This document shows, piece after piece, positions 1-8,867 of a stretch of 64,000 bases of DNA. The first letter of the stretch is position 1. Each line of letters starts with the position of its first letter. The DNA lies in NCBI GenBank assembly GCA_033296885.1, contig MU863931.1:1-64000 (forward strand). Direction: 5' to 3'. A model generated the notes under the pieces. It ran no database searches. It saw nothing but the letters and a program-made list of their open reading frames with translations, and was not told the origin of the DNA. A program made the position numbers and the translations under genes. Source of the stretch: Triangularia verruculosa. Taxonomy: Eukaryota > Ascomycota > Sordariomycetes > Sordariales > Podosporaceae.

Positions 1-327
1 GGGTATAGCTTAGTTCTACGGGCTTCGATTCCCTTCGATAGCTGACAAATCCTTGGGAGCCGAGCCCTTTGGTAGGTCTTAGGTTACGCTAGACCCGGCA
101 CCTCAACACCTGGGTCTTACCCGGCACCTATTATGTGCCACACGTTAACAAATTTATAAACTTTAAGTTTAATTTATAATATTAAAGGTTAGTTATTATT
201 AAAATATATAAGTTAATATATAAAGTTATTATTTATAAGTCGGTAAATTAAATTAATAAGAAAACTTAATTTAACTTGGCGATATTTTAGCCCGATTTAA
301 CTTACTTACTTAACTTAACTTAACTAG
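1..327. repeat. AT-rich degenerate repeat (RIP-like remnant)
   Basis: From about base 120 to 330 the sequence is almost pure A/T with TTAA/TATA-rich words and repeated CTTAA steps. The first 120 bases have normal composition. This matches repeat-induced point mutation of an old transposon copy in filamentous ascomycetes. No coding frame survives. It ends abruptly where the DUF6594 reading frame begins, so it may have replaced the start of that gene. Which transposon it came from cannot be told. Confidence 0.6.
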
Positions 328-1286
328 TTACTAACCCTATACCCTAGGCTAACGGCCTTCATAAGAGGGAGCGACAATAAGGTAGCTATTCTGAAAAGGT
401 TCGATCAGGCTAGTGTCTTGGCGCTTTTATCACTGCAAGCCGAGGTCACAGAGCTGGAGCAAGATTATCGTGATCAGTGTATGCTTGATCATCAAGATGA
501 TCCGGCAATATGCCTTTCTCAGAACCAAAAGCTCGCGCGGGATAGGAATACCTTGCAGTATCAAAAACTTAGGGACGAGAGAGAAAAGTTGAAAGAATAC
601 AGTATGTCCTCTCCTAATATTATTGCGGCGCCCCCCAAGTGATGCTGACCTTCGTATGCCGTTAGACGACTTCATACTTCAAGGTAATCGAATGTCTCAA
701 CAAGAGGCCTCACGAATGTTCTTACTAACCACGACCCTACAGTATACCAAATCAACACCATCCCCCATCCAAAGCCCTCTCAGCTATCGCCCTTAAGGGC
801 TGGCTCCGCGACTTCAAAGGCGGCAACTCGTTCCTCCAAGATAACGAAGCATTCACCTGGACAGACACACAGCCCTCGTCATATTTCTGCCTGAGCGCGC
901 CGGCAAAAGAGACCGACCCCTTTACGACCTTCGTCACTGAGAAATTGCTCAGAGCATATCATCATCTCCTGGGCCACCGCATCGGCACTGGAAATGTTGT
1001 AGATGCAGAAAGGGGACATGTTTCGTACAGCTCGTCTCGAATCAGCAAAGCGAGCAGTCTCATTACCACGGTACTGGCGTCGACGTTGCCTGTATTGACG
1101 ATTCTCGTGTTGCACCGGCTTGATAATACCGATGTACGAATAGGTGTAACGGCCGTATTCACGGCGGTGTTTGCGTTGGCTATTGCTCTGTTTAGTGATG
1201 CCAAGAGGGTTGAGATCTTCGCTGCCACCGCTACGTATGCTGTCCAGATCCTTGAGATACAAAAAAAAAAGACTGACAGGAACTAG
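328..1286 (+). pseudogene. DUF6594 domain protein, 5' truncated and frame-disrupted
   Basis: The frame opening at 328 reads into a YPRL..FI motif and the typical LLSLQAEVTELE helix of DUF6594, a fungal membrane-associated domain often found near incompatibility genes. The second half, open from about 744 to 1286, holds GWLRDF, then two hydrophobic segments (residues SLITTVLASTLPVLTILVL and GVTAVFTAVFALAIALF) and the family ending AKRVEIFAATATYA. A GTATGT donor at 602, an ACTAAC branch point and a CTACAG acceptor at 742 suggest an intron, but that splice leaves the two halves one base out of frame. Acceptors at 774 or 783 restore the frame but drop conserved residues. No start codon survives upstream because the AT-rich block abuts it. 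I infer a decayed gene; an odd but working splice pattern is the alternative. Confidence 0.6.
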
Positions 1287-1525
1287 ATTTGCCGCTGTCG
1301 AGGTGGTTTTCATTGGGAGTGCGCTGACGGGAACTGGGCAAAGCTCGGAGTGCACTCAGGTATGACTGGATAAGGGGTAGCCGCGATTGAATACCTAGTC
1401 AAGAGAGCTCCAATGTCAACAGTCGACGGGCTTCACCTTTCCACTCCACCGGTTCCAGCATTTCGCCGCCTCGTCAAGTTTTACCTGCAACGCTTCAAAA
1501 ACAGCTGCAACGATCCCAGTCACAA

Positions 1526-2662
1526 CTACACCGTAGTCTCACCCATCCCCTTCTTCACATCTCTCATCATCTCAATCCTCCTCTGTACCCACTCCCAACA
1601 CCCAATCTCCTCATACTTCTTCTCCTCCCCCTCCTCCAGCACGCTATCCAGTACCCCGCAACTCTCATGAAGCCCAAATCCCCAAAAGAACGCTATGCTC
1701 AACCTCTCCTTCCCCGAGTTATTCACCACCCTGTGCACCGTGCTCACCCACTTCCCGTTGGTGATCCGCTGCATGTAATCCCCGAAATTAACCACCAACG
1801 TCCCCTCCACCGGCCTGGCGTTCAACCACTGTCCTTCCGGGCTCAATACTTGCAGCCCACCGACATCGTCCTGGTAGAGGAGGGTGAACAGCTGGAAGTC
1901 GGTGTGGCTGCCAATACCGACTTTGGGCTGTTGTGGCTCGGAATGCGGTTGCTGTTGTGGGGAACGTGGTGTAATAGGAGGGTAGTAATTCACCGCCACT
2001 CCGGCATCAGGCCAGGTGAACTTCTCGTCTAGGTCGTGTTCACCCAACCCCAGAGCGAGGGCGAAGACCCGGACCAACTGCCGCCCGAGGGCCAAGACGG
2101 CCTGGTAAAGTCGGATCACTGGTTGGGAGAATTCTTTGGGCGTGAGAGACCAGGGGAAGCCGTCGGTGTCATGCTCAACGTATTTCTTGACGTGGGGCGG
2201 AATGCTTTCGAGGCTGGAAGGGGAGTGCAAGGGGTCATAGGCGGGGTCGTAACGCCAGGAGAAAGACTCCCTGACGTCTACGCTTTCCCAGGGGTTGATG
2301 TGTTGGGTTTGACGGGGGCGGTAACCGACTACGCCCTTGTTTTTGATCGAGTTATTCGTATTTGCGGGTTCTTTGTCTGCGAGGGGAGAGCGAAACCAAT
2401 CTAGAGAGGCGTCCTGGGCGGTCTGGAACAGCGATAGGGGAATGCCGTGGTTGGAGATGTACATGAAGCCTGAGGTGGTGGCTGTTTGACGGATTAATGA
2501 GGCGAGGTGCTGGAGTGAAGAGATGTCATCGGAGAAAAGGGGAGTCAGGTCGATGATGGGGATCTCGGAAGGCAGGGCATCACGAGGAGGATGGGGCAGT
2601 AGTGGTCGTGATATTGGCCCCAGGGGTGAGGCAAGATGAAGGTATTTTGGAGGAGACGTCAT
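1526..2662 (-). CDS. 2-oxoglutarate/Fe(II)-dependent dioxygenase (isopenicillin N synthase-like)
   Basis: Single-exon protein of 378 residues from the ATG at 2662; the frame stays open further upstream, but only from a TTG. The N-terminal DIOX_N region reads IPIIDLTPLF...GFMYISNHGIP. The catalytic double-stranded beta-helix holds the iron ligands in HTD (H253, D255) and H310 of TVHRVVN, and the 2-oxoglutarate-binding R-x-S (R320, S322) in ERLSIAFF. All key residues are present, so it should be an active cytosolic oxygenase. The family covers isopenicillin N synthase, gibberellin oxidases, flavonol synthases and many fungal secondary-metabolism oxidases; the substrate cannot be told. No signal peptide is seen and no metabolic partner genes lie beside it. 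A MITE sits downstream of the neighbouring HET gene, 230 bp upstream of this start. Confidence 0.85.
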   Translation of the reverse strand: MTSPPKYLHLASPLGPISRPLLPHPPRDALPSEIPIIDLTPLFSDDISSLQHLASLIRQTATTSGFMYISNHGIPLSLFQTAQDASLDWFRSPLADKEPANTNNSIKNKGVVGYRPRQTQHINPWESVDVRESFSWRYDPAYDPLHSPSSLESIPPHVKKYVEHDTDGFPWSLTPKEFSQPVIRLYQAVLALGRQLVRVFALALGLGEHDLDEKFTWPDAGVAVNYYPPITPRSPQQQPHSEPQQPKVGIGSHTDFQLFTLLYQDDVGGLQVLSPEGQWLNARPVEGTLVVNFGDYMQRITNGKWVSTVHRVVNNSGKERLSIAFFWGFGLHESCGVLDSVLEEGEEKKYEEIGCWEWVQRRIEMMRDVKKGMGETTV

Positions 2663-2882
2663 GCTGGCAACGAATGTACGCAACCCCGAAAATTTGCTGA
2701 GGCTCAAGGGTTATGATCAAGTTCTATGACAGAGGCAGCACGCGATGGTAAATGATGATGGATGAATCTGTTATCTTGATGTTGGTGGCTGTCTCCAACC
2801 TTATCTCCAACCCCTCACTCGCTGTGTGCTGGAGCGGGGATCTCCGAACAGCCTTCGGCAGGTTCCACCAACTCATGTCGCA

Positions 2883-3262
2883 CTCCTCAGCAGGGTGGGC
2901 AATGAAATAAGACAGGCTTGATTCGTCTTATAAGATGGGCATCTGAGCCAAGTCCAACCCGCTATATTTTTGCCTGAGCCAATCTAAAACCGTGCATTGG
3001 CCTAGTTGAAGGCTTGCAAGCCTTCCAGGGTTAGGGATATATATATACTCGTTGGTATAATTAACAGCCGAACCCGGGCCGAACCCGGGACTCGCCCACT
3101 TCGGCTCCCGGTGCCACTTACCGGAGCCGATAAAACCCCGGAAGGCTTGCAAGCCAGGGGCATGGGATAAATCGCCATGGCTTCCAGCCAAGCTGAGGCC
3201 TTGTTGCCGTAATTTCACCCAGGCTTGACTTGACTCGCTTCATTGCCCACCCTGCTCCTCAG
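2883..3262. mobile_element. hAT-type MITE with 8-bp target site duplication
   Basis: The element spans 2891-3254 (364 bp). Both ends carry the 16-bp perfect terminal inverted repeat CAGGGTGGGCAATGAA and are flanked by identical 8-bp direct repeats CTCCTCAG (2883-2890 and 3255-3262). An 8-bp duplication with CAGGG termini is the signature of hAT transposons. There is no transposase frame, so this is a non-autonomous miniature element. Inside lie two copies of the perfect palindrome GGCTTGCAAGCC (3011-3022, 3144-3155) and a doubled CCGAACCCGGG. The intact TIRs and target duplication and the absence of AT drift suggest a recent insertion, 46 bp past the stop codon of the HET gene. Confidence 0.85.
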
Positions 3263-3308
3263 GAAGCGTGATCAGACATCCAGCTGCAAACGAGGCGTAT
3301 GCACTCCT

Positions 3309-6300
3309 CTACCGCAGTGCTATCCGCTTAACCCAGGGCCTCGCCATCCAGAAAGCCCCAGTAAACACCTTTCCAACCCCAATTCTCTCCTCCCACCTCT
3401 CCCCATTGTCATCAACCTTTGTCTCCAGTAACAAAACATTGTACACATCCATAAACGCCGGATCTTCATATCGCCTCTGATCCCAGTGCGGATCGCCATC
3501 CTCTTTCACAATCTTGCCCTCCGGCGGGGCATCCATGTAAACCATCCACTCCTTCTTGTCTTGGGGCTTCCCCCATTCTTGATCCATGAAGGTTGTGGCT
3601 TGCATCTCTCGAGCCGTCAACGCCCAGTAGGCATCCCATCCACACACAGGGGGCGCGATTTGTGGTATAGTATCTCGGGACATGGCTACCAAGGTATACG
3701 AGGTTGGCTCTGACACCGCAGACGAGGTAGGAATGTTGAGAGATAAGAAACCGGCGCGGTAGCCTTGGTGGTAAATGATGTATTCCCATGGCCGGCGTGA
3801 ACCTCGCGAGGACTTGGCAGCGTCGTTCAGGCCAAGTTGGAGGAACTCGTCTTCCATTGGCATCGGCTTGGGAGTGTTGGTGGACATATCTGTGAAGCGG
3901 GCTGGAACTGTATGTGCTGTAAAGTGGAGAGTGCCATCAGGCGTGTGACGTGGTAGCAGAGGCCGGCCTGGGAGGTTGATGGGGTAGGTAAAGCGAAGGC
4001 CGGGATAGGCGGCATGAGAGAAATAATGCTCGTTGCGCGAGGAATCTCGCTCATCTCTCCAACCGTCGTTGTAACCATCGAGATGATACAGGGAACCATG
4101 CACCCAGTTGTGAAGGAAGCTCGGCGTCTCTGTGGCTCGTTCGACAAAACTCTCCACCCGCTCTGCGCTTTCTCCACGGTCCACCAGGTACTGCTTGATA
4201 GTGGCAAGCCTGTCGTCCTGTGTAAGCCAAAGGATCGCATTGAAGGGGCCAACGGTAATAGCGTTATGCCAGCCACGGCCGCGATAGGTGGTGTGCCCTT
4301 CCCACCCAGCCCAACTCCAGGACGGGCTAGCCCCAGGATGGGTCCGCCTAACCAAAGGCTCCCGAGGATACCAAAGCAGAGCCTGATCAAAGGCGAACTC
4401 AGGTATACCATACCAAAAGGTGGTGTTTACCCCCTGGGAGATGAGGTCAGCGACACCCTGAAATGCGTTGATGGCATCGCTTTGCCACGTCATCTTGCGT
4501 TTGGTGTACATGTTGACGGCCTCCCGATATGTCTTCCAGAGCGTCTCCCCTTCCATGGGAAGAGTCCCGCCCCTGTGGGCCCCAACAGGAGTCGCTCTGT
4601 ACGTCGGGGTGGGCGCTTCTGGCACGGCAATCATGGTTTGAGATTCGGCGCCCAAGCCGCCTAGCTTGAACCGCTTGTTAGGGAACTCGGTTTGAGTCGG
4701 GTCGGACCAGATATAAGACATCATGGGCCACATGAGATCTTGAAATCGCTGTTGGTCTATCGGCACTGTTGCCTTGCCGTTGCACGTCGACAGAGGGACC
4801 GTGTCTTCGTATGCTGTCCCATGTGCACAGGTAAAATGCATTTGGGAGTTTGTAAAGTAGACTGCCCGCTGAGATAGGTGGCGTTCCTGAAATGTCCAAG
4901 CCCGAGAGTTCCAAATAGCATCTTCAATCTCCGGATACGGGTGCCGCGAATCTTGGAATGCCGCGGCTACAGACAGCCCATGCATGTTCTTAACCACCTG
5001 GCACCGAGTTCGTGGGGTGTTCCCGACACCAGGAAGTCCATCGGTAGGGCTAAAGTTGGTCGCGGCGGTGATGTTGATGACTGCGTTGCCGTACACTGCA
5101 CCCATCTGTGAGATGATGGTGGCCTTTTCTGCGTCGTCGTCTTGCACGATGCAAAGCGCATCTACCCAGAGGTAACGGAGGCCAATGTCTCTCGTAACTT
5201 TGATGGCATCCAGGTAGGTCTGGCTGATATCGATACATCCGTTGCTGAAGATTCCTGGACTTTCCAATGTTGCCTTTGTCGCGGCTGTCAGGTGAACGTG
5301 GCTTGAAGCGTTCTTCCCCCACACGTACGAAAGACAAGCGTAGCGACATGGGGTGGGCACTGTGGCCAGGCACCCATCTTCCACATCGATAACCCTTAAC
5401 GTCTTCATCTCGGGAGGGAATGTGTGAATAGACCGCGTGGCCTCGGGATGCCTTTCTTCACAGGTGCGGATCCATGTGCACAGTCGCTTGAGATCTGCAG
5501 TATCCTGACGTACTGGTAGCGCCTGAAGAGGAAGAGGATTCTCTCCCAAAGCCAGCCTTTGCAGAACCACGGTTATCGCCAAGTGGCTGAACCCAATCTC
5601 CAACTGCAGGGCACATTCGGGCCCCTCGTCGAGGATGTCGATCGATATCTTCCCTGCCTTGGTTTCCCTTGCTTTCTCAAGTTCTTCGACGGCGCATCGT
5701 TCTTCAATGGCTTCCCTAACGAGGTTGCAGAACGAGCACGTGGACTTTTCATTGAGTACTCGAGACAGTCCCCAAAGCTCGATGCAAGCCGTGGATGGAT
5801 CTTTGTTGCCCTGAGGCTTCAGGCCCCGGTGTGAAAATAGCACGGTAAAGTCGATGTGCCGGCACATGTCGCACAGATACTCCGGGTCATTTGTCTCCCG
5901 CAATGCCGGCGAGTGGATGAACCAATCTTCGTCCTTTTTTCCTCGAAGATTCTCTTTGGAGTAGAGCCGCCACTCTTCGTCGAAAAAGTGATGCTTGTAC
6001 TCATTGTGTAGCCTTCTATCTTCCTCGAACTGGGCTTCGTAGTTGTCGAGAGTCATAACGTTGTCCTCTTCTTCGGCCCGTGCTTCATCCTCGGTTTGCA
6101 TCCATATGTCGATCAGCTCGCGATTTTCATCCGACATGGGATTTTCTTTGTATGTGTTGTCGTGGTCAACGACATCTCTCTTCTTTTCAAGCTCTTCTCG
6201 CTCTAGTCGACGTTCCTCGACTTGAGCTCCGTGTGATGGTCCGAGACCGACGTGTTTGAACTGCTCGCTCTCCACAGTCTCATTTGTGCCTGCGTCAGGC

Positions 6301-6446
6301 TCTGTGTCTGGACTTGTCTCTGCGGGTTTGCTGCCTTTCGACTCCTGGCTAGCCAACGGGTCGTCTTTGGGCGTCTCTTTATCGGGCCCGGGCATTGTGT
6401 TTGCCGGTTCAAGTTTGAGCCGTCGGGGGTCTCTCTTTTGCTCCAT
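3309..6446 (-). CDS. HET-domain (heterokaryon incompatibility) protein
   Basis: Single-exon protein of 1045 residues. Residues 1-180 are charged, low in complexity and probably partly coiled (Glu/Lys/Arg-rich). A C-x2-C pair at about 192-195 (YLCDMCRHIDF) precedes the HET domain at roughly 369-525. That domain shows all three family blocks: YACLSYVWG, LRYLWVDALCIVQDD followed by MGAVYGNAVINITAAT, and IWNSRAWTFQERHLS. HET domains trigger programmed cell death when genetically different fungal hyphae fuse, and are often joined to sensing domains. The C-terminal 500 residues have no NACHT, WD or ankyrin repeats that I recognise. The family is polymorphic and the gene lies beside a DUF6594 relic and a MITE, typical of a fast-evolving locus. 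Function as an allorecognition gene is inferred from family only. Confidence 0.9.
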   Translation of the reverse strand: MEQKRDPRRLKLEPANTMPGPDKETPKDDPLASQESKGSKPAETSPDTEPDAGTNETVESEQFKHVGLGPSHGAQVEERRLEREELEKKRDVVDHDNTYKENPMSDENRELIDIWMQTEDEARAEEEDNVMTLDNYEAQFEEDRRLHNEYKHHFFDEEWRLYSKENLRGKKDEDWFIHSPALRETNDPEYLCDMCRHIDFTVLFSHRGLKPQGNKDPSTACIELWGLSRVLNEKSTCSFCNLVREAIEERCAVEELEKARETKAGKISIDILDEGPECALQLEIGFSHLAITVVLQRLALGENPLPLQALPVRQDTADLKRLCTWIRTCEERHPEATRSIHTFPPEMKTLRVIDVEDGCLATVPTPCRYACLSYVWGKNASSHVHLTAATKATLESPGIFSNGCIDISQTYLDAIKVTRDIGLRYLWVDALCIVQDDDAEKATIISQMGAVYGNAVINITAATNFSPTDGLPGVGNTPRTRCQVVKNMHGLSVAAAFQDSRHPYPEIEDAIWNSRAWTFQERHLSQRAVYFTNSQMHFTCAHGTAYEDTVPLSTCNGKATVPIDQQRFQDLMWPMMSYIWSDPTQTEFPNKRFKLGGLGAESQTMIAVPEAPTPTYRATPVGAHRGGTLPMEGETLWKTYREAVNMYTKRKMTWQSDAINAFQGVADLISQGVNTTFWYGIPEFAFDQALLWYPREPLVRRTHPGASPSWSWAGWEGHTTYRGRGWHNAITVGPFNAILWLTQDDRLATIKQYLVDRGESAERVESFVERATETPSFLHNWVHGSLYHLDGYNDGWRDERDSSRNEHYFSHAAYPGLRFTYPINLPGRPLLPRHTPDGTLHFTAHTVPARFTDMSTNTPKPMPMEDEFLQLGLNDAAKSSRGSRRPWEYIIYHQGYRAGFLSLNIPTSSAVSEPTSYTLVAMSRDTIPQIAPPVCGWDAYWALTAREMQATTFMDQEWGKPQDKKEWMVYMDAPPEGKIVKEDGDPHWDQRRYEDPAFMDVYNVLLLETKVDDNGERWEERIGVGKVFTGAFWMARPWVKRIALR

Positions 6447-6659
6447 TTCGATTGTGGACTTGTGGTAGAAAAATTCGAAATATGATGGAGCATCACGACG
6501 GATGAGAGGTGAGGTGTTGGTATCGAGGGCTTATATCCGTGGCCGGACCCCTGGCTAATCTCTTCAGTGGCGCTGCCAGGCAGATATGGCAGTGGGACCC
6601 GCCATTAGTCCGAAGGCGCAGCACCAATGCGAACAGTAGTCCCTCACATAGCCACAATA

Positions 6660-8357
6660 TCACCCACTCGCCTTGATCAAGGACCAACACTTTTTCATAC
6701 CAGTTCCCATGGACTCAATGTCGATGTCGTTGCTAAAGGCCCACCGATGGGTTGTTTTCAAAGTCACCTGAAGACTTGCATCCGCATCATCCAACTCAAA
6801 CAAGTGGACATGCATGGCGAGCCGAAGGTGTGAGAATTGCCACGGAACAGTGCCAAGCTCACCTTTATATCGAGCTGTTGACCCTAACAAGCTAGCCACA
6901 TACTTTAAAGATTGTTTCTTCCGCATCTTGGATGTGCTGTCATTGGAAGCTGGCAGGATGTAGCTGGGGAATTCCCAGAGGCCAGCCAGCAGTCCCTTAT
7001 CCGGCCGGCGGCTGAGGAGATATTGCCCGTCCGAAACACGGCGGATGGCGCAGACAAGAGTTTCCTCCTCTCTGACCTGCTTCTTGGGCTTCTTCAAGGG
7101 AAATCTTTGGGCGTGCGCAACGATGGCATCCAACTCCACAGATGTCAGTGCTGTGCCGATCACGTCAGGTTCTCCCGCGACAGTTGCTCGGAATGTCTCG
7201 AAAAACTTGGAGGTTTGTGGTTGGCGTTTCTTCTTAGTGCTTACTTGGACGGCGTGTTCCACCAAGGGTTCACAAAGCACACATGCAATCCCATCCTCGA
7301 TATCGATGGTGTCCAGCTTGAGGCCCCGCGCAAGAGAAAGCCCTTCCGCATAAGCTTTGCAACTCTCTGTTATCGGACATTTCCCACACTGGGGCTTCGG
7401 CGTACAGATTGTACTCCCCAACTCCATCAAGGCTTGACCCCACAAACCCGGCTTGTCGCCCTTCTCCCCTTCCTCTTCAGCAACGGACTTCACCAAGCTA
7501 TCCGCTGCCTCCCAAAGCACGTCCGTCACCTTCTTGTCTCCCTTGACATCCGCCATAAGGCCCATCTGTCTCGACAGCACCCTCATCACATTCCCATCCA
7601 CCATCGGCTCTGCCCTGCCAAACACGATGGCTGATATGGCGCCGGCAGTGTATCTGCCCACTCCTGGTATATGCTTCATCAGATCCTCCACCGTATCGGG
7701 CAGCAATCCGTGCATCTCCTTGTCTCCAACAACCTTTTGTGCCGCCGTGTGTATCCTCCTCGCGCGAGAGTAATATCCGAGCCCAGTCCACATGTTAACC
7801 ACCTCTTCCTCTGTTGCCTGCGCCAGAGCCTCTATGGTAGGCCACTTCACCATCCACTTGTTCCAATATCCTATTACCGTCGCGACGCGAGTTTGCTGGA
7901 GCATGATCTCGGAGATCCAAACTTCGTAGGCTCGGCGGGACAGGTCGGCGCGGGAAGGGTTCGTGAGGAACGGTTTGCGCCAGGGCATGAGGCGGGTTGC
8001 TTGTTCTTTTTGGAACCATTGTAGGAGGGATGCCTGGGCCGACGGTGTGGAGAGAAGGACGGGATTGTGATAGGATGGTGCATGTGCGTGGAGTGGGAGA
8101 GCGTGGCCATGGTGGATTGCCGAGGCGAGGACGGGCTGAAGGAGAGAAAGGGAGTCGGACTTGGTTGTCACCCTACGGCGCTTCGGAGGTCGAGGTTCTG
8201 CGTCGGAATCGGATGCGAACGACGCGCAGTCTAGCGACAACGACCGAGACGACGATGGTGGCTCTGTCGCGTCATCCGAACCTTCTTCCGGTCCATTTTT
8301 CAGTGTGGGCGCCTTGATTTCTTGCGCTGCTATGCGAGCGCTCTTCCGGCGCGTCAT
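6660..8357 (-). CDS. MYH1: A/G-specific adenine DNA glycosylase (MutY homologue)
   Basis: Protein of 565 residues that removes adenine mispaired with 8-oxoguanine in base excision repair; nuclear, perhaps also mitochondrial. After a basic, Ser-rich N-terminus (1-110, with the KRRRVTTK nuclear-localisation-like patch near residue 60), the HhH-GPD domain carries SEIMLQQT with catalytic Glu150, the helix-hairpin-helix IPGVGRYTAGA (about 230-240) and catalytic Asp254 in VDGNVMRVL. The iron-sulfur cluster cysteines are at 318, 324, 327 and 333. A C-terminal NUDIX-like domain (from about 430, TLVCAIRR...GLLAGLWEFP) recognises 8-oxoG. The first cysteine spacing is C-x5-C rather than the usual C-x6-C. 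It shares a 510-bp divergent promoter with the gene at 8868. Family assignment is secure. Confidence 0.93.
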   Translation of the reverse strand: MTRRKSARIAAQEIKAPTLKNGPEEGSDDATEPPSSSRSLSLDCASFASDSDAEPRPPKRRRVTTKSDSLSLLQPVLASAIHHGHALPLHAHAPSYHNPVLLSTPSAQASLLQWFQKEQATRLMPWRKPFLTNPSRADLSRRAYEVWISEIMLQQTRVATVIGYWNKWMVKWPTIEALAQATEEEVVNMWTGLGYYSRARRIHTAAQKVVGDKEMHGLLPDTVEDLMKHIPGVGRYTAGAISAIVFGRAEPMVDGNVMRVLSRQMGLMADVKGDKKVTDVLWEAADSLVKSVAEEEGEKGDKPGLWGQALMELGSTICTPKPQCGKCPITESCKAYAEGLSLARGLKLDTIDIEDGIACVLCEPLVEHAVQVSTKKKRQPQTSKFFETFRATVAGEPDVIGTALTSVELDAIVAHAQRFPLKKPKKQVREEETLVCAIRRVSDGQYLLSRRPDKGLLAGLWEFPSYILPASNDSTSKMRKKQSLKYVASLLGSTARYKGELGTVPWQFSHLRLAMHVHLFELDDADASLQVTLKTTHRWAFSNDIDIESMGTGMKKCWSLIKASG

Positions 8358-8867
8358 ATTTGATTTCCAGGAAGCTCTCCGATATGGGAGAGAAAAGCAT
8401 ATCGTGGGGGGCAGCCGTGGCAGAACACCTGTTCCATGTGGGGGTCAGCTATCGCCTAAGAGCGCCAATCAGAAGCCCACTTCAGCTAGGTTTAGTCATC
8501 AAACATCCACGACACTCAGCTTGATAGCTGGCAGTTTTCACCAGCAAAACCACAGCACTCGCGAAAAGGTTTTCATTCACTCGAACCGGTCAAGTACGTA
8601 TGCAACTGTGGTTTTTCTGAAGCAAAAGCGGCCGCTTGCTGAAAAGAGAATGAACATCCCTGTCATGATCTCGCGCTAACGACGATTTTAGCGTCAGTGT
8701 TCCCACCGTAAGTTTGAAAGCTTCCACATCACAGAGCACAAAGTTTACGGAGCCCTTTACGCCAAATGCAGTGAGCCTTTCAAACACTATATATTTCTTT
8801 CTCTCCTCCCGTTTTTCCTCTGTTGTACCTCCTCCTGGAACCGAAGGAACATGCCTCAGCACCCAGC
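8358..8867. other. Divergent intergenic region
   Basis: 510 bp between two divergently transcribed genes (MYH1 to the left, an unknown fungal protein to the right). A possible TATA-like word (ACTATATATTTC) lies at about 8786-8797, 70-80 bp before the right-hand ATG. I see no convincing coding frame or repeat here. Confidence 0.5.
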
